A stretch of 64,000 bases of DNA from Eubacterium plexicaudatum ASF492 (GTDB lineage Bacteria > Bacillota > Clostridia > Lachnospirales > Lachnospiraceae): the NCBI RefSeq assembly GCF_000364225.2, contig NZ_AQFT02000001.1:3553501-3617500 (forward strand), read 5' to 3'. Below, piece after piece: positions 31,801-42,788 of the stretch. The stretch's first letter is position 1, and every line of letters begins with the position of its first letter. The notes beneath the pieces are model-generated. The model ran no database searches. It worked only from the letters and a program-made list of their open reading frames with translations, and had not been told where the DNA came from. The position numbers and the translations under genes are program-made.

Positions 31801-32432
31801 GCTTTTAAGTCATGAATCAGCGGTGAATCTTTTCCATAATGACGGTCATACTGTGCAGAAGTAAAAACAATATTTTCATACTCAATCAAATTTCCGATAA
31901 CGGTTCCATGCATCTTAAACAAGCCGTGATGTTTAGGATTCCTTATGAATTGCTCCAGCACTGGATGCCCTGGATGAGATACTGTTTCGAAAAGACAATC
32001 GCATACCCCATAGACTGTTTCTAAAGTTTCATCAAAATTTGTTGTCAGGACAAGACCGTGAAACAGACATGGCAGCATGTAAACTGCTTGTTTAGAAATA
32101 ATGCTCATTTTATCATTCAGATGGTCTGATGAAAATAAATTTGCAATATCCCGTGCCAAATTTGAAGGTGTCCGTAAATCTTCTAACCGCTGGGCTACAC
32201 TCAGGTAATATCCGTTTTTTATCAGATTTTCAATCTGTCTGAAATGATTCCTATTTGTAATTTTACCTGCTAATTCTATAAGTGCCTGTTTCCAAGAAGG
32301 ATAAGCAAACTGTGTAAGCCCGGCACCAGCAAAAGGAACTAAATTAGGCAGGTTTTCTTTAATTTCACTATACACATATTTATTGTCAGGATGGTAATCC
32401 ATAATTTCTTCAAAAGAATATACCAAGCACAT
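28813..32432 (-). CDS. SIR2-STAND NTPase-repeat protein (Avs5-like antiphage sensor; one-base frameshift)
   Basis: Joined frames give about 1206 residues. Start ATG 32432 is preferred; an upstream in-frame start exists at 32519. The N-terminal SIR2 domain has LVPFAGAGLTQFAYPSW, LTTNFDETLE and LFKMHGTV, as in NAD-degrading SIR2 effectors. The NTPase has Walker A GPSGCGKSRL and helical regions. The C-terminus has ten repeats of about 38 residues, each like EIAVLFAKGLFNLS-KQD. The frames join if the T7 (A7 on plus) run at 31772-31778 had one more base (IMFFLGCSLEKDRT). Known SIR2-STAND proteins sense phage proteins and deplete NAD; function here is inferred. Confidence 0.82.
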
Positions 32433-32519
32433 CACCACTTTCTTATTTTTACACTGCTTTACAACTTTATAAATGATACTATATCCAATCGTTTGTCTTG
32501 TGACTGAATAATTTGACAT

Positions 32520-32864
32520 TTGCCCATATATTTGTTTTCAGCGCCGCCAGACTATCCTCTTTCAAAAAATGTAAAATTAAAAGAATTATATCATAGTATG
32601 TCGAATAATACTATAAAAGTTTCACAATCATTATACAACTTCTTCTATACACTGCTATAGTTACAGCTTATAGCTTTCTGTATATTTATAAAAAATAGCA
32701 GAACTCCTTTATAATCAAAGATGTTCCGCCGAATAACATTTTCAAATATAATTTTAAGCCGTTCCAGTTCAGCCTTCCACAGAACTGGAACGGAATTCAA
32801 AATGGATTCCTAAAGGAATTAATTGTATAAGATATCAGGAAAAATGTACTTCAACACTTTACAA
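32520..32864. other. AT-rich intergenic stretch upstream of the SIR2-STAND gene
   Basis: No gene found. It probably holds the promoter of the minus-strand defence gene; AT-rich hexamers are too frequent to name one. Confidence 0.35.
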
Positions 32865-33065
32865 ACGTTTATACATTCCGAAAATTCTCAAACGTCTTAT
32901 ACAAATCCAACTGACCCCATCCCGATTGTGTCAAGTTAATGTCACAAAAAATTTTAAGTTTTTTTCGGCGAAAATCGCTGTAAGCCGCATAACTTCGTTG
33001 GGGTTGAGATAAATTAATGCTAAATAGGTTAAAAATTGGTGATAAATTAGTGTCACAAACATTCG
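32865..33065. repeat. Direct repeat of about 190 bp (transposon-end-like), copy B2
   Basis: Second copy of 27640-27835, same orientation. It retains the motifs TCAAGTTAATGTCACAAA, AAATTAATGCTAAAT and AAATTAGTGTCACAAAC. Together the copies bracket the PIN pair and the SIR2-STAND gene. Confidence 0.7.
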
Positions 33066-33208
33066 TTCCTTAATTCCATATAACAACTTATAATTTTATC
33101 CATATGACTCTCAAAAATATGTTTACCTTTCAATTAATCAACTGAATAAATCAACTATTTTTAAATATATCGACTATTTAAATTCATTATAGCTTATATA
33201 TTATCTTA

Positions 33209-34675
33209 CACTACTTTACAACTTTATAAATGATGCCCCTGTTTCTGAACCAGCCGTTTTAGGGCATTTATTAAGGCATTTGATTTTATGCTGGTTTCGA
33301 CTTTTTCTACGAAAATGGCATAAAATACCTGCTGGCGAATTTGTTCGCTTAACGCAAACCGAAACTCCTGCACGCTTTCTGTCTGATATTTATAAAACGC
33401 CTTGTCCTGGTATGGCAGCAGTTTCATTGCACAGTATGAAATGTTAATCAGATTGACCAGCATTTCAATCCCTTTGCGGCTGCGGACCATGTAACTGCAC
33501 AGTGACCAGAAAGTTTTCTGTTCGTAGTAACTAACCTCTATCGGCCATCGAAATGCATACAGCATCAGGGGAATAAACTGCATCCGGCTGCTCCCTGTCT
33601 GGTTTAGCGGGGATTTCTCCTGCCATGCGCAGAAGACCTGAAGCTGTTCCGGAAAAACTGTGCTGAAAAACAAACGCCTGCTGCCTGCTGCTTTATCAGC
33701 GGATGTGACATATGCCAGGACTGTCCTTTTTCCAAAAATATTAGTAAGGACATGGCGCACGGCCATATAATAATCACCGATTTTTTCATCAGACAGCGTA
33801 AAATCGTCCTGAATGGAAAGTTTTTTCCCATGCAGCGCTGGCCGTTCCCTTTTTCCAGTACGCTGCGGCGGCAGGTCATAAATGACAGAATCAGACCTTG
33901 CATTTCCGATAAGGTCAAGGTTCTCATATTCATCCACGATGGAAACAAGGTTCTTTTTTACATACCAGCTGTCACAAAGGATGATAACATTTTTTTATTG
34001 CTGAATTCCGGCATCGCCTGACGGACCATGGATGCAGCAAGTTCCAGCTTTGACTCCTTTTTTTGCCACATACGGTATCCAAGCGGAACAGAAAGGTAAT
34101 GGATCCTGTTTTTATTCCACACCGGGACGCAGAGCATTACGCTTACGAAACAATGTCCGTTCAGATAGTTTGAGCCATTATGCGCTGCATGGTCAAAAAG
34201 TTTTGAAACATCTTCAAATTTTTTTCCAAACTTCGGGGCCATTGTGTCATCAATGCACAGAAAAACAGGCTGTGAAGAAAGTTTTTCCGGTATGAGTTTT
34301 AAAGCCATGCCAGCAGTAACATTCATAAATCTGGAATAATCGGCCTTTGCATAAGAGCAGGCATAGTAAAATGCATTCAGGGATTTTTTTGTAATCCCTG
34401 ATAAAAAATGTCTGTAAAGGGACCGGATGGAAACTGCTGACTCCATGGCAAGTATAGATAACACCAGCAGAAAAAGGGTTTCAATAGTCGGTGCGGAAAA
34501 AGTTTTAAAATAAATATAAAAATAACGGTACAGTCTACCAATTAGATTATTTTCGTTGTATAATAAGTCTGACGTACAAGGTCACTCTCTTTCGTATAGT
34601 TTTGTGTGCAAACTTATTATACATGAGAAAGTACCTTGTGCGTTATTTTATTTTTTAAAAAGTTGTAAAGTGGTG
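33209..34675 (-). mobile_element. Insertion sequence with IS4-like DDE transposase
   Basis: 1467 bp. Inverted ends CACTACTTTACAACTTT and CACCACTTTACAACTTT, and a perfect 8-bp target duplication TTATCTTA (33201-33208 and 34676-34683). Confidence 0.88.
33224..34464 (-). CDS. IS4/IS701-like DDE transposase (one-base frameshift)
   Basis: Frames 33958-34464 and 33224-33957 join if the T7 run at 33990-33996 had one more base (NKKNVIILCDSWYVKKNLVS). First Asp in VFLCIDDTMAPKFGKK, second in ILCDSWYVKK, Glu in RWPIEVSYYEQKTFW. About 410 residues. The exact IS family is uncertain. The start at 34464 may be slightly further upstream. Confidence 0.8.
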
Positions 34676-34866
34676 TTATCTTATAATAGTTAATGGATTA
34701 CATGCAGTCCTTTCTCTTTAACAGCCAATTTTATGTCAGTCACCATTTTAAGCCAACTGAAACATCGATTGATAAAATTTTCATTCCTAACGGTTCTTTT
34801 TCAATGCTATATTCCTTATTTGTTGGATGTAAGCCTCAAAATCTATATCCTTTATACTCAAATCTA

Positions 34867-35094
34867 TTAAATATCTGCTTTTTTTATTTCTGGAATACCT
34901 TGAAGTATTTTCGTCTGCCCCTGCACACTTATAAGATTTTCCCTTTTTCTGTCCAACAGCGGCTGAATAGACTCCATGACTTTCCCTGCCGCTCTTTCAT
35001 TTCTTTCAATCCGTTCAAGTTCCTCATGGACCCATTCTGCTGTTTCTTTAAATAATTCCGGTGTTTCCCCTAATACTGCATGTTTATAGATCAT
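34867..35094 (-). CDS. Small protein of unknown function
   Basis: 75 residues, ATG 35094 with GAGGGGTGG upstream. Charged and helical (VHEELERIERNERAAGKVME). It lies 12 bases after the JAB-domain gene on the same strand, so it is probably co-transcribed with it. No family recognised; it could be a regulatory partner. Confidence 0.55.
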   Translation of the reverse strand: MIYKHAVLGETPELFKETAEWVHEELERIERNERAAGKVMESIQPLLDRKRENLISVQGQTKILQGIPEIKKADI

Positions 35095-35106
35095 AAGACC
35101 ACCCCT

Positions 35107-35721
35107 CTATCTATTTTCATATATAATACCTGCTTTATGACAGTTGCTGATAAAATATCTGGCTGCTTTTTGATGTTCCTTTAAATCAGACGCTTTATTA
35201 TGCAACTGTATTGTTTGATTTAACAGTCTTACTGCTTTTATATAATTATATCTCCTGCTTTTCACCATATAAGAAATACTTCCCAGATTTGTAACAATTA
35301 CAAGCAAACGGATACTTCCATATTGCAGAAAGAAACGCATATCCGCTACTGATATGAGTGATACTGACGGGTGATTATGCATTGACACCACCATGCATTC
35401 TTTTGACGACATAATCAAATGATATGAAAGTGTGTCAGCCATTGGATTAACCGAATGTTCGTCTCCAAACTGAACTCCTACCAGATTTTCCTGTAATATA
35501 ATTTTTTCTGTATCAAAACTGTATGTAATTGCAACCTCATTAGATTCATTTTCATCCTTAGAAAGCCGGAGAACCTGCTTTGCAAGCTCGTAAATAATTT
35601 CATATTCATCCTCTGGTATTTCCCGGTACCGAATAAATGGCACTTTTCTAATTGCTTCTTCCGTAATCATTATCTTATGATCACGTTTTTTCGACATTCT
35701 TAGCCTCTCTGAATCATCCAT
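35107..35721 (-). CDS. JAB/MPN-domain protein (RadC-like metalloprotease fold)
   Basis: 204 residues. The motif SMHNHPSVSLISVADMRFF is the JAMM/MPN metal-binding signature (HxHPS...SxxD), and an earlier glutamate region (ENLVGVQFGDEHSV) fits. JAB proteins act as isopeptidases or, in RadC-like forms, have an unclear role. These are frequent in defence islands. The downstream small gene is likely in the same operon. Confidence 0.72.
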   Translation of the reverse strand: MDDSERLRMSKKRDHKIMITEEAIRKVPFIRYREIPEDEYEIIYELAKQVLRLSKDENESNEVAITYSFDTEKIILQENLVGVQFGDEHSVNPMADTLSYHLIMSSKECMVVSMHNHPSVSLISVADMRFFLQYGSIRLLVIVTNLGSISYMVKSRRYNYIKAVRLLNQTIQLHNKASDLKEHQKAARYFISNCHKAGIIYENR

Positions 35722-35908
35722 TACTAAATCATCCCCGCTTCTTCTCTATATCTTCATTCGCTATGTTTACTATATAGGTGTCTTTCAAATATTCCAATCA
35801 CCACTTTTCTATTTACAGTCTCTGCACAAATCTATTCACGGTTTAAACATAACTTTCATTTCAAAATATATCTAACTCTAACAAACCCATTTGATAAAAT
35901 TATGTATA

Positions 35909-36694
35909 TTACCTAATACATGTCTCATAAAAGTTTATTCCATATGCTGTAAGATCTATACGTTTTTTTGTAAAACTAATCCCTGTTGCTTCTGGATACT
36001 TTTCCTTCCATTGATCCAGATTAAATTTTCTTTTAAGCTCACCTATAAGAGTTTCATAAACAGAAACCTCACCATACCATACACCATATGGAATATTTAT
36101 CAACCCTAAACGAGTCAGATTATCAATTGTTAATTCAAAAAATTTATTATAATCAGCGCTAAACAGATTTGCATTTGTAGAAATCGTAACACTTAAACCC
36201 TCTGGCAAATCTAATTGAACATCAACCATTGGACGAATCTTTAAAGAACATATATATTTAAAATACATGGCTTCTTCTGGCGATAGCTGCTTAATTGTTT
36301 CCAAATATGCAGGATGAACCATATCCTTAGTATCTGAATTCATTGCTTTTGCAAGCAAGTTTGCATATAAATCTCTAAGCTCTTTACTGTTCATTGTATA
36401 AGATATCGCCTGAATTGCAGGAACTGCTACATATGGCTCAGGAGTAATAATTTTTTCCTCCCCGACTTTTTCTAACTTTTTAGCCAGTATTTTCTCTGTT
36501 TCAGCAAGATTATATTCCCTTTCTGCGATCCACTTTCGTAATGGAACAAGGGCAGCATTAATAGTACGTGGAAGTAATGCAAAAATTTTACCGGATTCCT
36601 GAGTTGCCTGTTTCAGTCCATCATCATAAACAGTTGGAATCTTCTCTACTGCCTTATCTATAACTTCTATTAATTCATCAGTCACAATATCCAC
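35909..36694 (-). CDS. Abi-alpha (DUF4393) family protein
   Basis: 261 residues. LPRTINAALVPLRKWIAERE, the proline-rich PEPYVAVPAIQAISYT and LRDLYANLLAKAMN match the DUF4393/Abi-alpha family, associated with abortive phage infection. No membrane segment is obvious. It stands alone on the minus strand with 187 bp upstream of the JAB gene. Function inferred from family and surroundings. Confidence 0.8.
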   Translation of the reverse strand: MDIVTDELIEVIDKAVEKIPTVYDDGLKQATQESGKIFALLPRTINAALVPLRKWIAEREYNLAETEKILAKKLEKVGEEKIITPEPYVAVPAIQAISYTMNSKELRDLYANLLAKAMNSDTKDMVHPAYLETIKQLSPEEAMYFKYICSLKIRPMVDVQLDLPEGLSVTISTNANLFSADYNKFFELTIDNLTRLGLINIPYGVWYGEVSVYETLIGELKRKFNLDQWKEKYPEATGISFTKKRIDLTAYGINFYETCIR

Positions 36695-37350
36695 TACCTT
36701 CCCTTAAATATATTTCCAAACGTAAACTGCATTCTATTGAGCTCTGCTTATAGCTTTATTATGAACATTATTATCTTTTCTATTAACAATATTATATCTC
36801 TATTCTATTTACTTCACAAGCAAAATAACTAATACCTCAGCAAAAACACATTTCGAAAACCGGATTTATGCCTACATCCATCTTCTGTTTCATACATTAT
36901 TATAGACTGCAGTATGACAATGTACTGTAAGCTGCATAACTTCGCTAGGTTTAAATCTCTCGCTGCTCCACCTCTATATTACCAGTCTAACCCATAACAT
37001 GTATTCAGCAATTCTTTCATTATATCTGAGGTTAATTTTGCTAGCGGCCTTTTCCCATAAAACACTTCTTCCAGATAGTTCCCGTATACTATTCTGTATA
37101 ATTCTTCTACTGATTCAAACAGCTCGCCATATGTTCTATAAAGGTACCTTAGATAATCCGGATGAAAAACAATCGCTTTTTTTATGCATTCCTGTACTAA
37201 ATCAGCATGAACCTGATATACCTCCCGCAATTTTAACTTTTTATATTATCTCTAATCACTATGTCATCCATAATTTCAATCCCAATCTGATTTTCATCTG
37301 CCAAAAACTCAATTCCACTGATATAATACCCAAAATCACAGCCATACGGC

Positions 37351-38057
37351 TTGACCACCGGCTCTGCCGGTGGTTTGGATGAACCCCTCCGGGGCATTTT
37401 TCGGTACCGCCTATAGGCGGTGTCTAAGCAACCCCTTTTTCGGTGCTGCCTATAGGCAGTATTTCACTAACCTCTGGTACTTGGCTGCCTCTTAAAAGAG
37501 GCTCTTTATCCTTCCATTCTACTGCATTCCTCCTGCTCTTCGATGTACTTTTTGATTGTCTCTTCGTTCACTTGCCCAATCGTCTCGGCATAATATCCTC
37601 TTGCCCAAAAATGTCTGCCATACTTGTCCCTGTATTCTGGGTGTCGGTCAAATATCATCAGGGCACTCTTTCCTTTCAATTTTGACATCACTTCCGAGAT
37701 ACTCATCTTGGGCGGAATCGAAACATACAGATGTACATGGTTTGGACATACTCCGCCTTTTATCAATTTTACTCCTGTGATTTTACATACTGTGGACAAT
37801 ATCTCGCCAACCTCTTTCCCAATCTTCCCATACATTACTTTCCGGCGATATTTCGGAATAAAAACAATATGATACGTGCAATTATACTTGGTATGTGCTA
37901 AAATCTGATTATCCATTATGGATACCTCCTGCTATTGTTGATTAGGTTGCCTAGACCCAAATCTATGATAACATGGAGGTTTTATTTTTGGTACTTTAGG
38001 GATCGCTACTGCTCACTCTATTCTCCCCAGCTCTGCTGGGGGCTTAATGGACGTTCA
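37351..38057 (-). mobile_element. IS200-like element (tnpA only)
   Basis: 707 bp. The right end reads ...TCAA on the minus strand, as in IS608. Subterminal hairpins: CCACCGGC/GCCGGTGG near 37355, CCGCCTATAGGCGG near 37408 and CCCCAGC/GCTGGGG near 38025. No target duplication. Inserted in the HNH gene after GTTAAC. Confidence 0.82.
37506..37916 (-). CDS. tnpA: IS200/IS605-family transposase TnpA (Y1 HUH)
   Basis: 136 residues, complete. HUH motif in PNHVHLYVSIPP and the catalytic tyrosine in ARGYYAETIGQVNEETIKKY. Moves single-stranded DNA by peel-and-paste. No TnpB nuclease accompanies it. Confidence 0.95.
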   Translation of the reverse strand: MDNQILAHTKYNCTYHIVFIPKYRRKVMYGKIGKEVGEILSTVCKITGVKLIKGGVCPNHVHLYVSIPPKMSISEVMSKLKGKSALMIFDRHPEYRDKYGRHFWARGYYAETIGQVNEETIKKYIEEQEECSRMEG

Positions 38058-38921
38058 GTTAACAGATCATCTGTATTATATTTTTTATTATGCGGCGAAT
38101 ATGATATTTTCTCAGTACTCTTTACATGATTGCATGAATGGCATACCGGCACAAGATTATAAAAGGAAACAGCCATGACAGGATATTCTTTTTTGTCAAA
38201 AAAATGATCCAGATCACATATCGTTCTGTTGCTTGCCGAATTAACAAAATTCCTGTTACAGTATGGACAGACTTTCATTTCCAGCTTATCAGAAAATTCT
38301 TTTCTTATAACGGAAAATCGCTGATTATATAAATACTCAATCATGAATTTTTTATCCTGATCTGACATTTCCGGCATTCCCTTTCCGTATTTCTGCGCAA
38401 TTTCACATAGAGTATCATAATCAGCCTTTATTATTTCTGGAAATGTAAACGAATGACCATTTATACAGATATTGTTTAAACACCACGCATTTATTGATTT
38501 GATATGTGTTATATACCCTTTCTTATCTTTCTGGTTACTGACATCGAGCAGCTTATGGTATAATTCATGAACAGTTTCTTTTTCACTTCCTTTAAATTTT
38601 ATAGGAATCACTAATCTTCTCCTCTTTTTAATCTTTTGATTTTTTCTTCATAAATCCTTATTTTCATTTCTCGTGTATCCAACTTTCTATATCTGCATTT
38701 ATACAGCATCTCGTACAGCTTATCCCTGATAATTGGTTCCCCGATCAACGAAATCTCTGCTTTTAATCCCTCTGATTCTCTTTCAGTCAGTTCTGGATAT
38801 ATTACATCTCCATTTTGTTCCTGACGGGGTTTCACTGCATCAATGATTGTTCGTATTTTATTTTTGGAAAATTCACCTGTCTGTCCCCGTTCTCCCAAAA
38901 AGAATGCATCATTAAACAATT

Positions 38922-40725
38922 GTAACTGTTCAGCACCCCGTTAAGGGCACATTGATTTTTGGACAAAACAGAGAAAATAAAATTTCTGTTTTGTCATTGC
39001 TTTAGTGTAAAAAGTGGATAACTTTCTAGTATAACTGCCAAGTGCTTTTGGGTTGTGGATTACTGAAACATAATTCCACAGTTGTATCACAGATAACAGA
39101 GTAATTGTGGATTTTATCCGAGTGTTACCGGCAATTATCTCTTGTTTTTTACTGTTTATCCACCGTCATTTTGACAGTATATCAAAACGACACGATTCGC
39201 TTTTTGGACCATTTTCCGTTAAAATAGAAGTATCAAATTTAACGGAAGAAGGTGGTCTGAATGCCAGTAAATGTTACACTTGAAATGGTTCAGCAATTGC
39301 TTGAACAGAATGCTTCATTGCTCAGGCAAAATGAAATTCTCACAGCAACTATTGCTGAGTTAAATCAGACCATACAGGAACTGAAGGAACAGATTAATAA
39401 GAACTCCAAAAACAGTTCCAAACCACCTTCAAGTGATGGCTATAAAAAACCTGCTCCTAAGAGTCTGCGCAAACCATCCGGAAAAAAGGTCGGTGGACAG
39501 GATGGACATCAGGGGATACATTTAGCGGTAATAACAGCTCCGGATGAAATAGTCAAACATATGCCCTCCGCATGTAAAGGATGCCAGCATTATCAGATGT
39601 GCAAAGGCACTGCATGTATTGCGGAGAAACGCCATGTTATTGACGCGGTTGTTACAGTCAATGTAACGGAGCATCAGGCGCTGGAACTTCCAGTCTGTAT
39701 GCTGCATGGAGATACCCGCACAGGTGCTTTCCCTTCTGACGTAAAAGCAACCGTACAGTATGGTGAAAACCTTCAGGCATTAGCTGTTGCACTAAATACC
39801 GTAGGCGCAGTCAGCATCAAACGTACCCATGAGATTCTTTCCGGAGTATTTAACATTCCGATTGCAACAGGAACGGTCAGCAGCATGGTAAAAAGATGCG
39901 CTGACAGTCTGAGTGAAACAGTAGGTAAGATCAAGGATAAGATGATCGGTTCTGCGCTTGGACATTTCGACGAAACCGGAACCAGAGTGGATAAAAAACT
40001 CTGGTGGGTTCATGGTGCCTCAAACTGTGAATACACCTATCTTGATATCAGTCCCAAACGTGGAACTGCAGGTATGGGGCAATGCGGCGTTCTTCCGGAA
40101 TTCAAAGGGATTGCCATGCATGACTGCTGGGCTTCCTACTGGAATTATCCGGATATTCAGCATGCAGTCTGCTGTGCCCATCTTCTCCGTGAATTAACGG
40201 GGATTGATGAAAATCATCCGGATCAGAAGTGGGCATCTGCATTTATAGACCTTTTACTGGAAATGAAAAAGGCCAAAGAGAAAGCTGTAGAGAAGGGAAA
40301 GGACTCTCTGAGCTATTATCATTATCATAAGTTCGATAAGAAGTATGATGAACTTATCGAACAGGCCCGGAAGGAAAATCCACTTACCGAAACCACGGAG
40401 AAAAAACGTGGACGGAAGAAAAAAGGAAAAATCCTTGCCCTGGCAGAACGCCTTGCAAATTACAAGGCCTCAGTCTGCCTTTTTATCCATAACTTCCATG
40501 TCCCGTTTGATAACAACCAGGCGGAACGAGATCTGCGGATGATAAAGGTGAAAACCAAAGTATCCGGATGCTTCCGAACTGAGGAAGGTGCCAGAGATTA
40601 TCTAAAAATCATGTCCTATGTTGGCACAGCACATAAGCAGGGATACAATGCTTACGAAGCAATCAGAAATGCAATCTCAGGTCATCCTGATTTCATCTTT
40701 GAATAAGGGGGTTCTGAATAGTTAC
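38922..40725 (+). mobile_element. IS66-family, tnpC-only (ISBst12-like) element, copy 2
   Basis: 1804 bp with a perfect 8-bp target duplication AAACAATT (38914-38921 and 40726-40733). Ends identical to copies 1 and 3. It splits the Septu-like ATPase gene. Confidence 0.95.
39261..40706 (+). CDS. IS66-family transposase, copy 2 (intact)
   Basis: 481 residues, uninterrupted, so it may be active and able to supply the other copies. Same domain order as copy 1: coiled coil, [12 protein letters not shown], zinc cysteines, DDE core, [11 protein letters not shown]. Differs from copy 3 at two residues (VTVNV and YHYHK here). Confidence 0.95.
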   Translation: MPVNVTLEMVQQLLEQNASLLRQNEILTATIAELNQTIQELKEQINKNSKNSSKPPSSDGYKKPAPKSLRKPSGKKVGGQDGHQGIHLAVITAPDEIVKHMPSACKGCQHYQMCKGTACIAEKRHVIDAVVTVNVTEHQALELPVCMLHGDTRTGAFPSDVKATVQYGENLQALAVALNTVGAVSIKRTHEILSGVFNIPIATGTVSSMVKRCADSLSETVGKIKDKMIGSALGHFDETGTRVDKKLWWVHGASNCEYTYLDISPKRGTAGMGQCGVLPEFKGIAMHDCWASYWNYPDIQHAVCCAHLLRELTGIDENHPDQKWASAFIDLLLEMKKAKEKAVEKGKDSLSYYHYHKFDKKYDELIEQARKENPLTETTEKKRGRKKKGKILALAERLANYKASVCLFIHNFHVPFDNNQAERDLRMIKVKTKVSGCFRTEEGARDYLKIMSYVGTAHKQGYNAYEAIRNAISGHPDFIFE

Positions 40726-42600
40726 AAACAATTTATATATATTTGCACCAAATGTCTTTGTATCCTGCATAGTATGGTCTATTACGCATCTCCCATTTTT
40801 CTTGTCAGATAAATAACGTTATTCTGCGGCATGTCCGATAATACAATGGGGCTGTGTGTCGTAAATACAATCTGAACTTTTTTTCCCGAAAACAAAGCCC
40901 TTGCCTCCTCTATCAGATAATATATCAGTTTTTGCTGCCATAGCGGATGACAATAAAGGTCTATTTCATCTATAAGCAGCAATATATTATCACGCAGGCT
41001 TGTTTCCAGACTGGTATCTATACATCTGAAATAAGGAACTATGTACAGCCACGAAAAGAAATTTAACAGCGCTCTTTCTCCTGAAGCAAGTTTCAATCCA
41101 CCAATATCAATATACTTTAATACAAATGAATACTTCCTCTCAAACGCTGACTTCCTTACCAGATTTAATATTCCATAGTAGCTGCTGCTTTCGTATTCAA
41201 TTTCCTTGTATGCAACATATGCAGAATCAGAAACCGGAAGTGAATTCGGATGCATTCTGCATAAAGAAAGGCATTGCTCATATTCTTGTATCTCATTTAG
41301 CGCTTCATTAAAAAATTCAGCATTTTCATCTTTTCTTTCAGACAGTATATCTATGGATTCTTTCAAATATTTTAATAATGCCTGCTTATTTCTAATATTC
41401 TTACCCTCATCAGTTTCAACAACCTGAGCATATGCATGAAGCTCAAATAATAAATCAATATACAGACTGCAAAAAACATCCTGCTTCAACAACTGCGAAT
41501 CAAAATTTGACATAAGCGCTTTTACTTTATCATAACATTCTTTAAGGTATTTTCCCTGTTCTCCTGAATTTTCGATTCCTTTGAACTTGTCATAAAAATA
41601 TTTAGTAAACAGCAGAAATCTGACGGTTAAATTTCCATTAATATTCTGCGTTAAAATACCATTCTCTTTTTCTTTCATATACTGCAAATAAATAACATCC
41701 AACACCTGCTGAAAATCCTGATTTTTACGGCATTCTTTTATTATATCCTGATACTGAAGAAACCTGGCAGATTTTATTTTTTTACACTTCTTTTCATAAA
41801 ACATATTTTTTAAAACATTTAACGAATTCATATTAAGATGGATTTTATCAATGCTTTTATCCGCAGCAATACCGTTCCATGCAGGGTACATGCTGTTCGT
41901 CAGGCATATTCTGCTAATATTTCTAAACCTGGTATTGTTTCTAACCATCTCAGTCAATTTTTCTGATCCTTCAAATAAGTATATATCTTTAACACCAGTA
42001 AAATTGGCAAATCTATCTATATTTCGATAACATATTAATTCGCCATTTTCTATGTACACGGCAATATACATATCTTTTTATATTCTTCTTCATAATAAAT
42101 CTCATATTCCGGTTCACACTTAATCTTTCTGACTCCTAAATAATCCTTTGCCAGTTTATTAAGCAGTGTCGTTTTTCCTGAACCATTTTCTCCAATAATA
42201 GCCGTTATATTTGTTATGCAGGAACTGCTGTCAAAAAAATTCTCCGGCAAAATATTTCTGCATTCTTTTTGCCTCAGCTCATATCTTTCATTACAAAATG
42301 ATACATAAAAATTATAATTAGAAGAAAAATTAAATCCCTGATTCCTGATAAAATCATCATCTAAACCGACTATATATATAAATACCAATTCCATTTAACT
42401 GCCTCACGTCATATTTTTCTTATAATAATACCACATTTAGTTTCCTTTAACTACCTCAATATAAATTTATAAAATATTTTATCTAACTACTTACATACAT
42501 ATAACACACAAAAAATTTATACTATGCACGAAAAAAGACATTCACCACTTCCAGTAAATGTCTTTTCCTCAATCGTTGTTTATACTATTCCATTATCTTT

Positions 42601-42786
42601 TCAAATCTTTGCCATTTTCCGCTTTCTCATTATTTCAAGCAGGTCTGCCGCACCTGCTTTCGTATCAGCCACAATCTCTGCTGGTGTCATGCCCTCATAC
42701 CTCGCCGCATTATATTCCCGTATCTTCCTGATATCGTCCAGATCAAAGCGTTCACTGATTTCAGGTTCTTCTACCACAACTGCCAT
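42601..42786 (-). CDS. Small antitoxin-like protein following a PIN gene
   Basis: 61 residues from ATG 42786, with GAGGAGGAG 5 bases upstream and only 2 bases after the PIN stop. Acidic N-terminus (VVVEEPEISERFDLDDIRKI) and a basic end (EIMRKRKMAKI). Position suggests the antitoxin of the PIN gene, with toxin first; the family is not recognised. Confidence 0.55.
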   Translation of the reverse strand: MAVVVEEPEISERFDLDDIRKIREYNAARYEGMTPAEIVADTKAGAADLLEIMRKRKMAKI

Positions 42787-42788
42787 AG

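Larger units (their letters stand above)
36979..38611 (-). pseudogene. HNH nuclease, Septu PtuB-like, interrupted by IS200
   Basis: Three pieces: 38058-38611, then beyond IS200 37238-37350, then 36979-37237. The first has the HNH/zinc core CPYCNRNFVNSA, DLDHFFDKKEYP and CHSCNHVKS. Removing the 707-bp IS restores the frame (NTDDLLTPYGCDFGYYISGI). A T5 run at 37238-37242 needs one more base to join the tail (RDNIKKLKLREVYQVH), which ends GKRPLAKLTSDIMKEL. The GTG start overlaps the ATPase stop by one base. With the upstream ATPase it forms a Septu-like pair, where PtuB is the nuclease. Confidence 0.75.
38611..42394 (-). pseudogene. AAA/ABC-type ATPase, Septu PtuA-like, interrupted by IS66 copy 2
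   Basis: Pieces: 42075-42394 (ITAIIGENGSGKTTLLNKLA, Walker A), 40801-42074 (signature LASGERALLNFF, Walker B ILLLIDEIDLY, HxxH-loop FTTHSPIVLSD), 40734-40800, and beyond the IS 38611-38921. Two one-base losses, in T5 runs at 42075-42079 and 40796-40800, split it besides the IS. Excising the IS with one 8-bp duplication rejoins GANIYKLF and NDAFFLGERG in frame. About 660 residues. Followed with one-base overlap by the HNH gene. In Septu, PtuA ATPase activates PtuB. Confidence 0.75.

Noticed and set aside
34693..35055. A 120-codon plus-strand open frame
   Set aside because: It is antisense to the small gene at 34867-35094, which has a good ribosome site and operon position.
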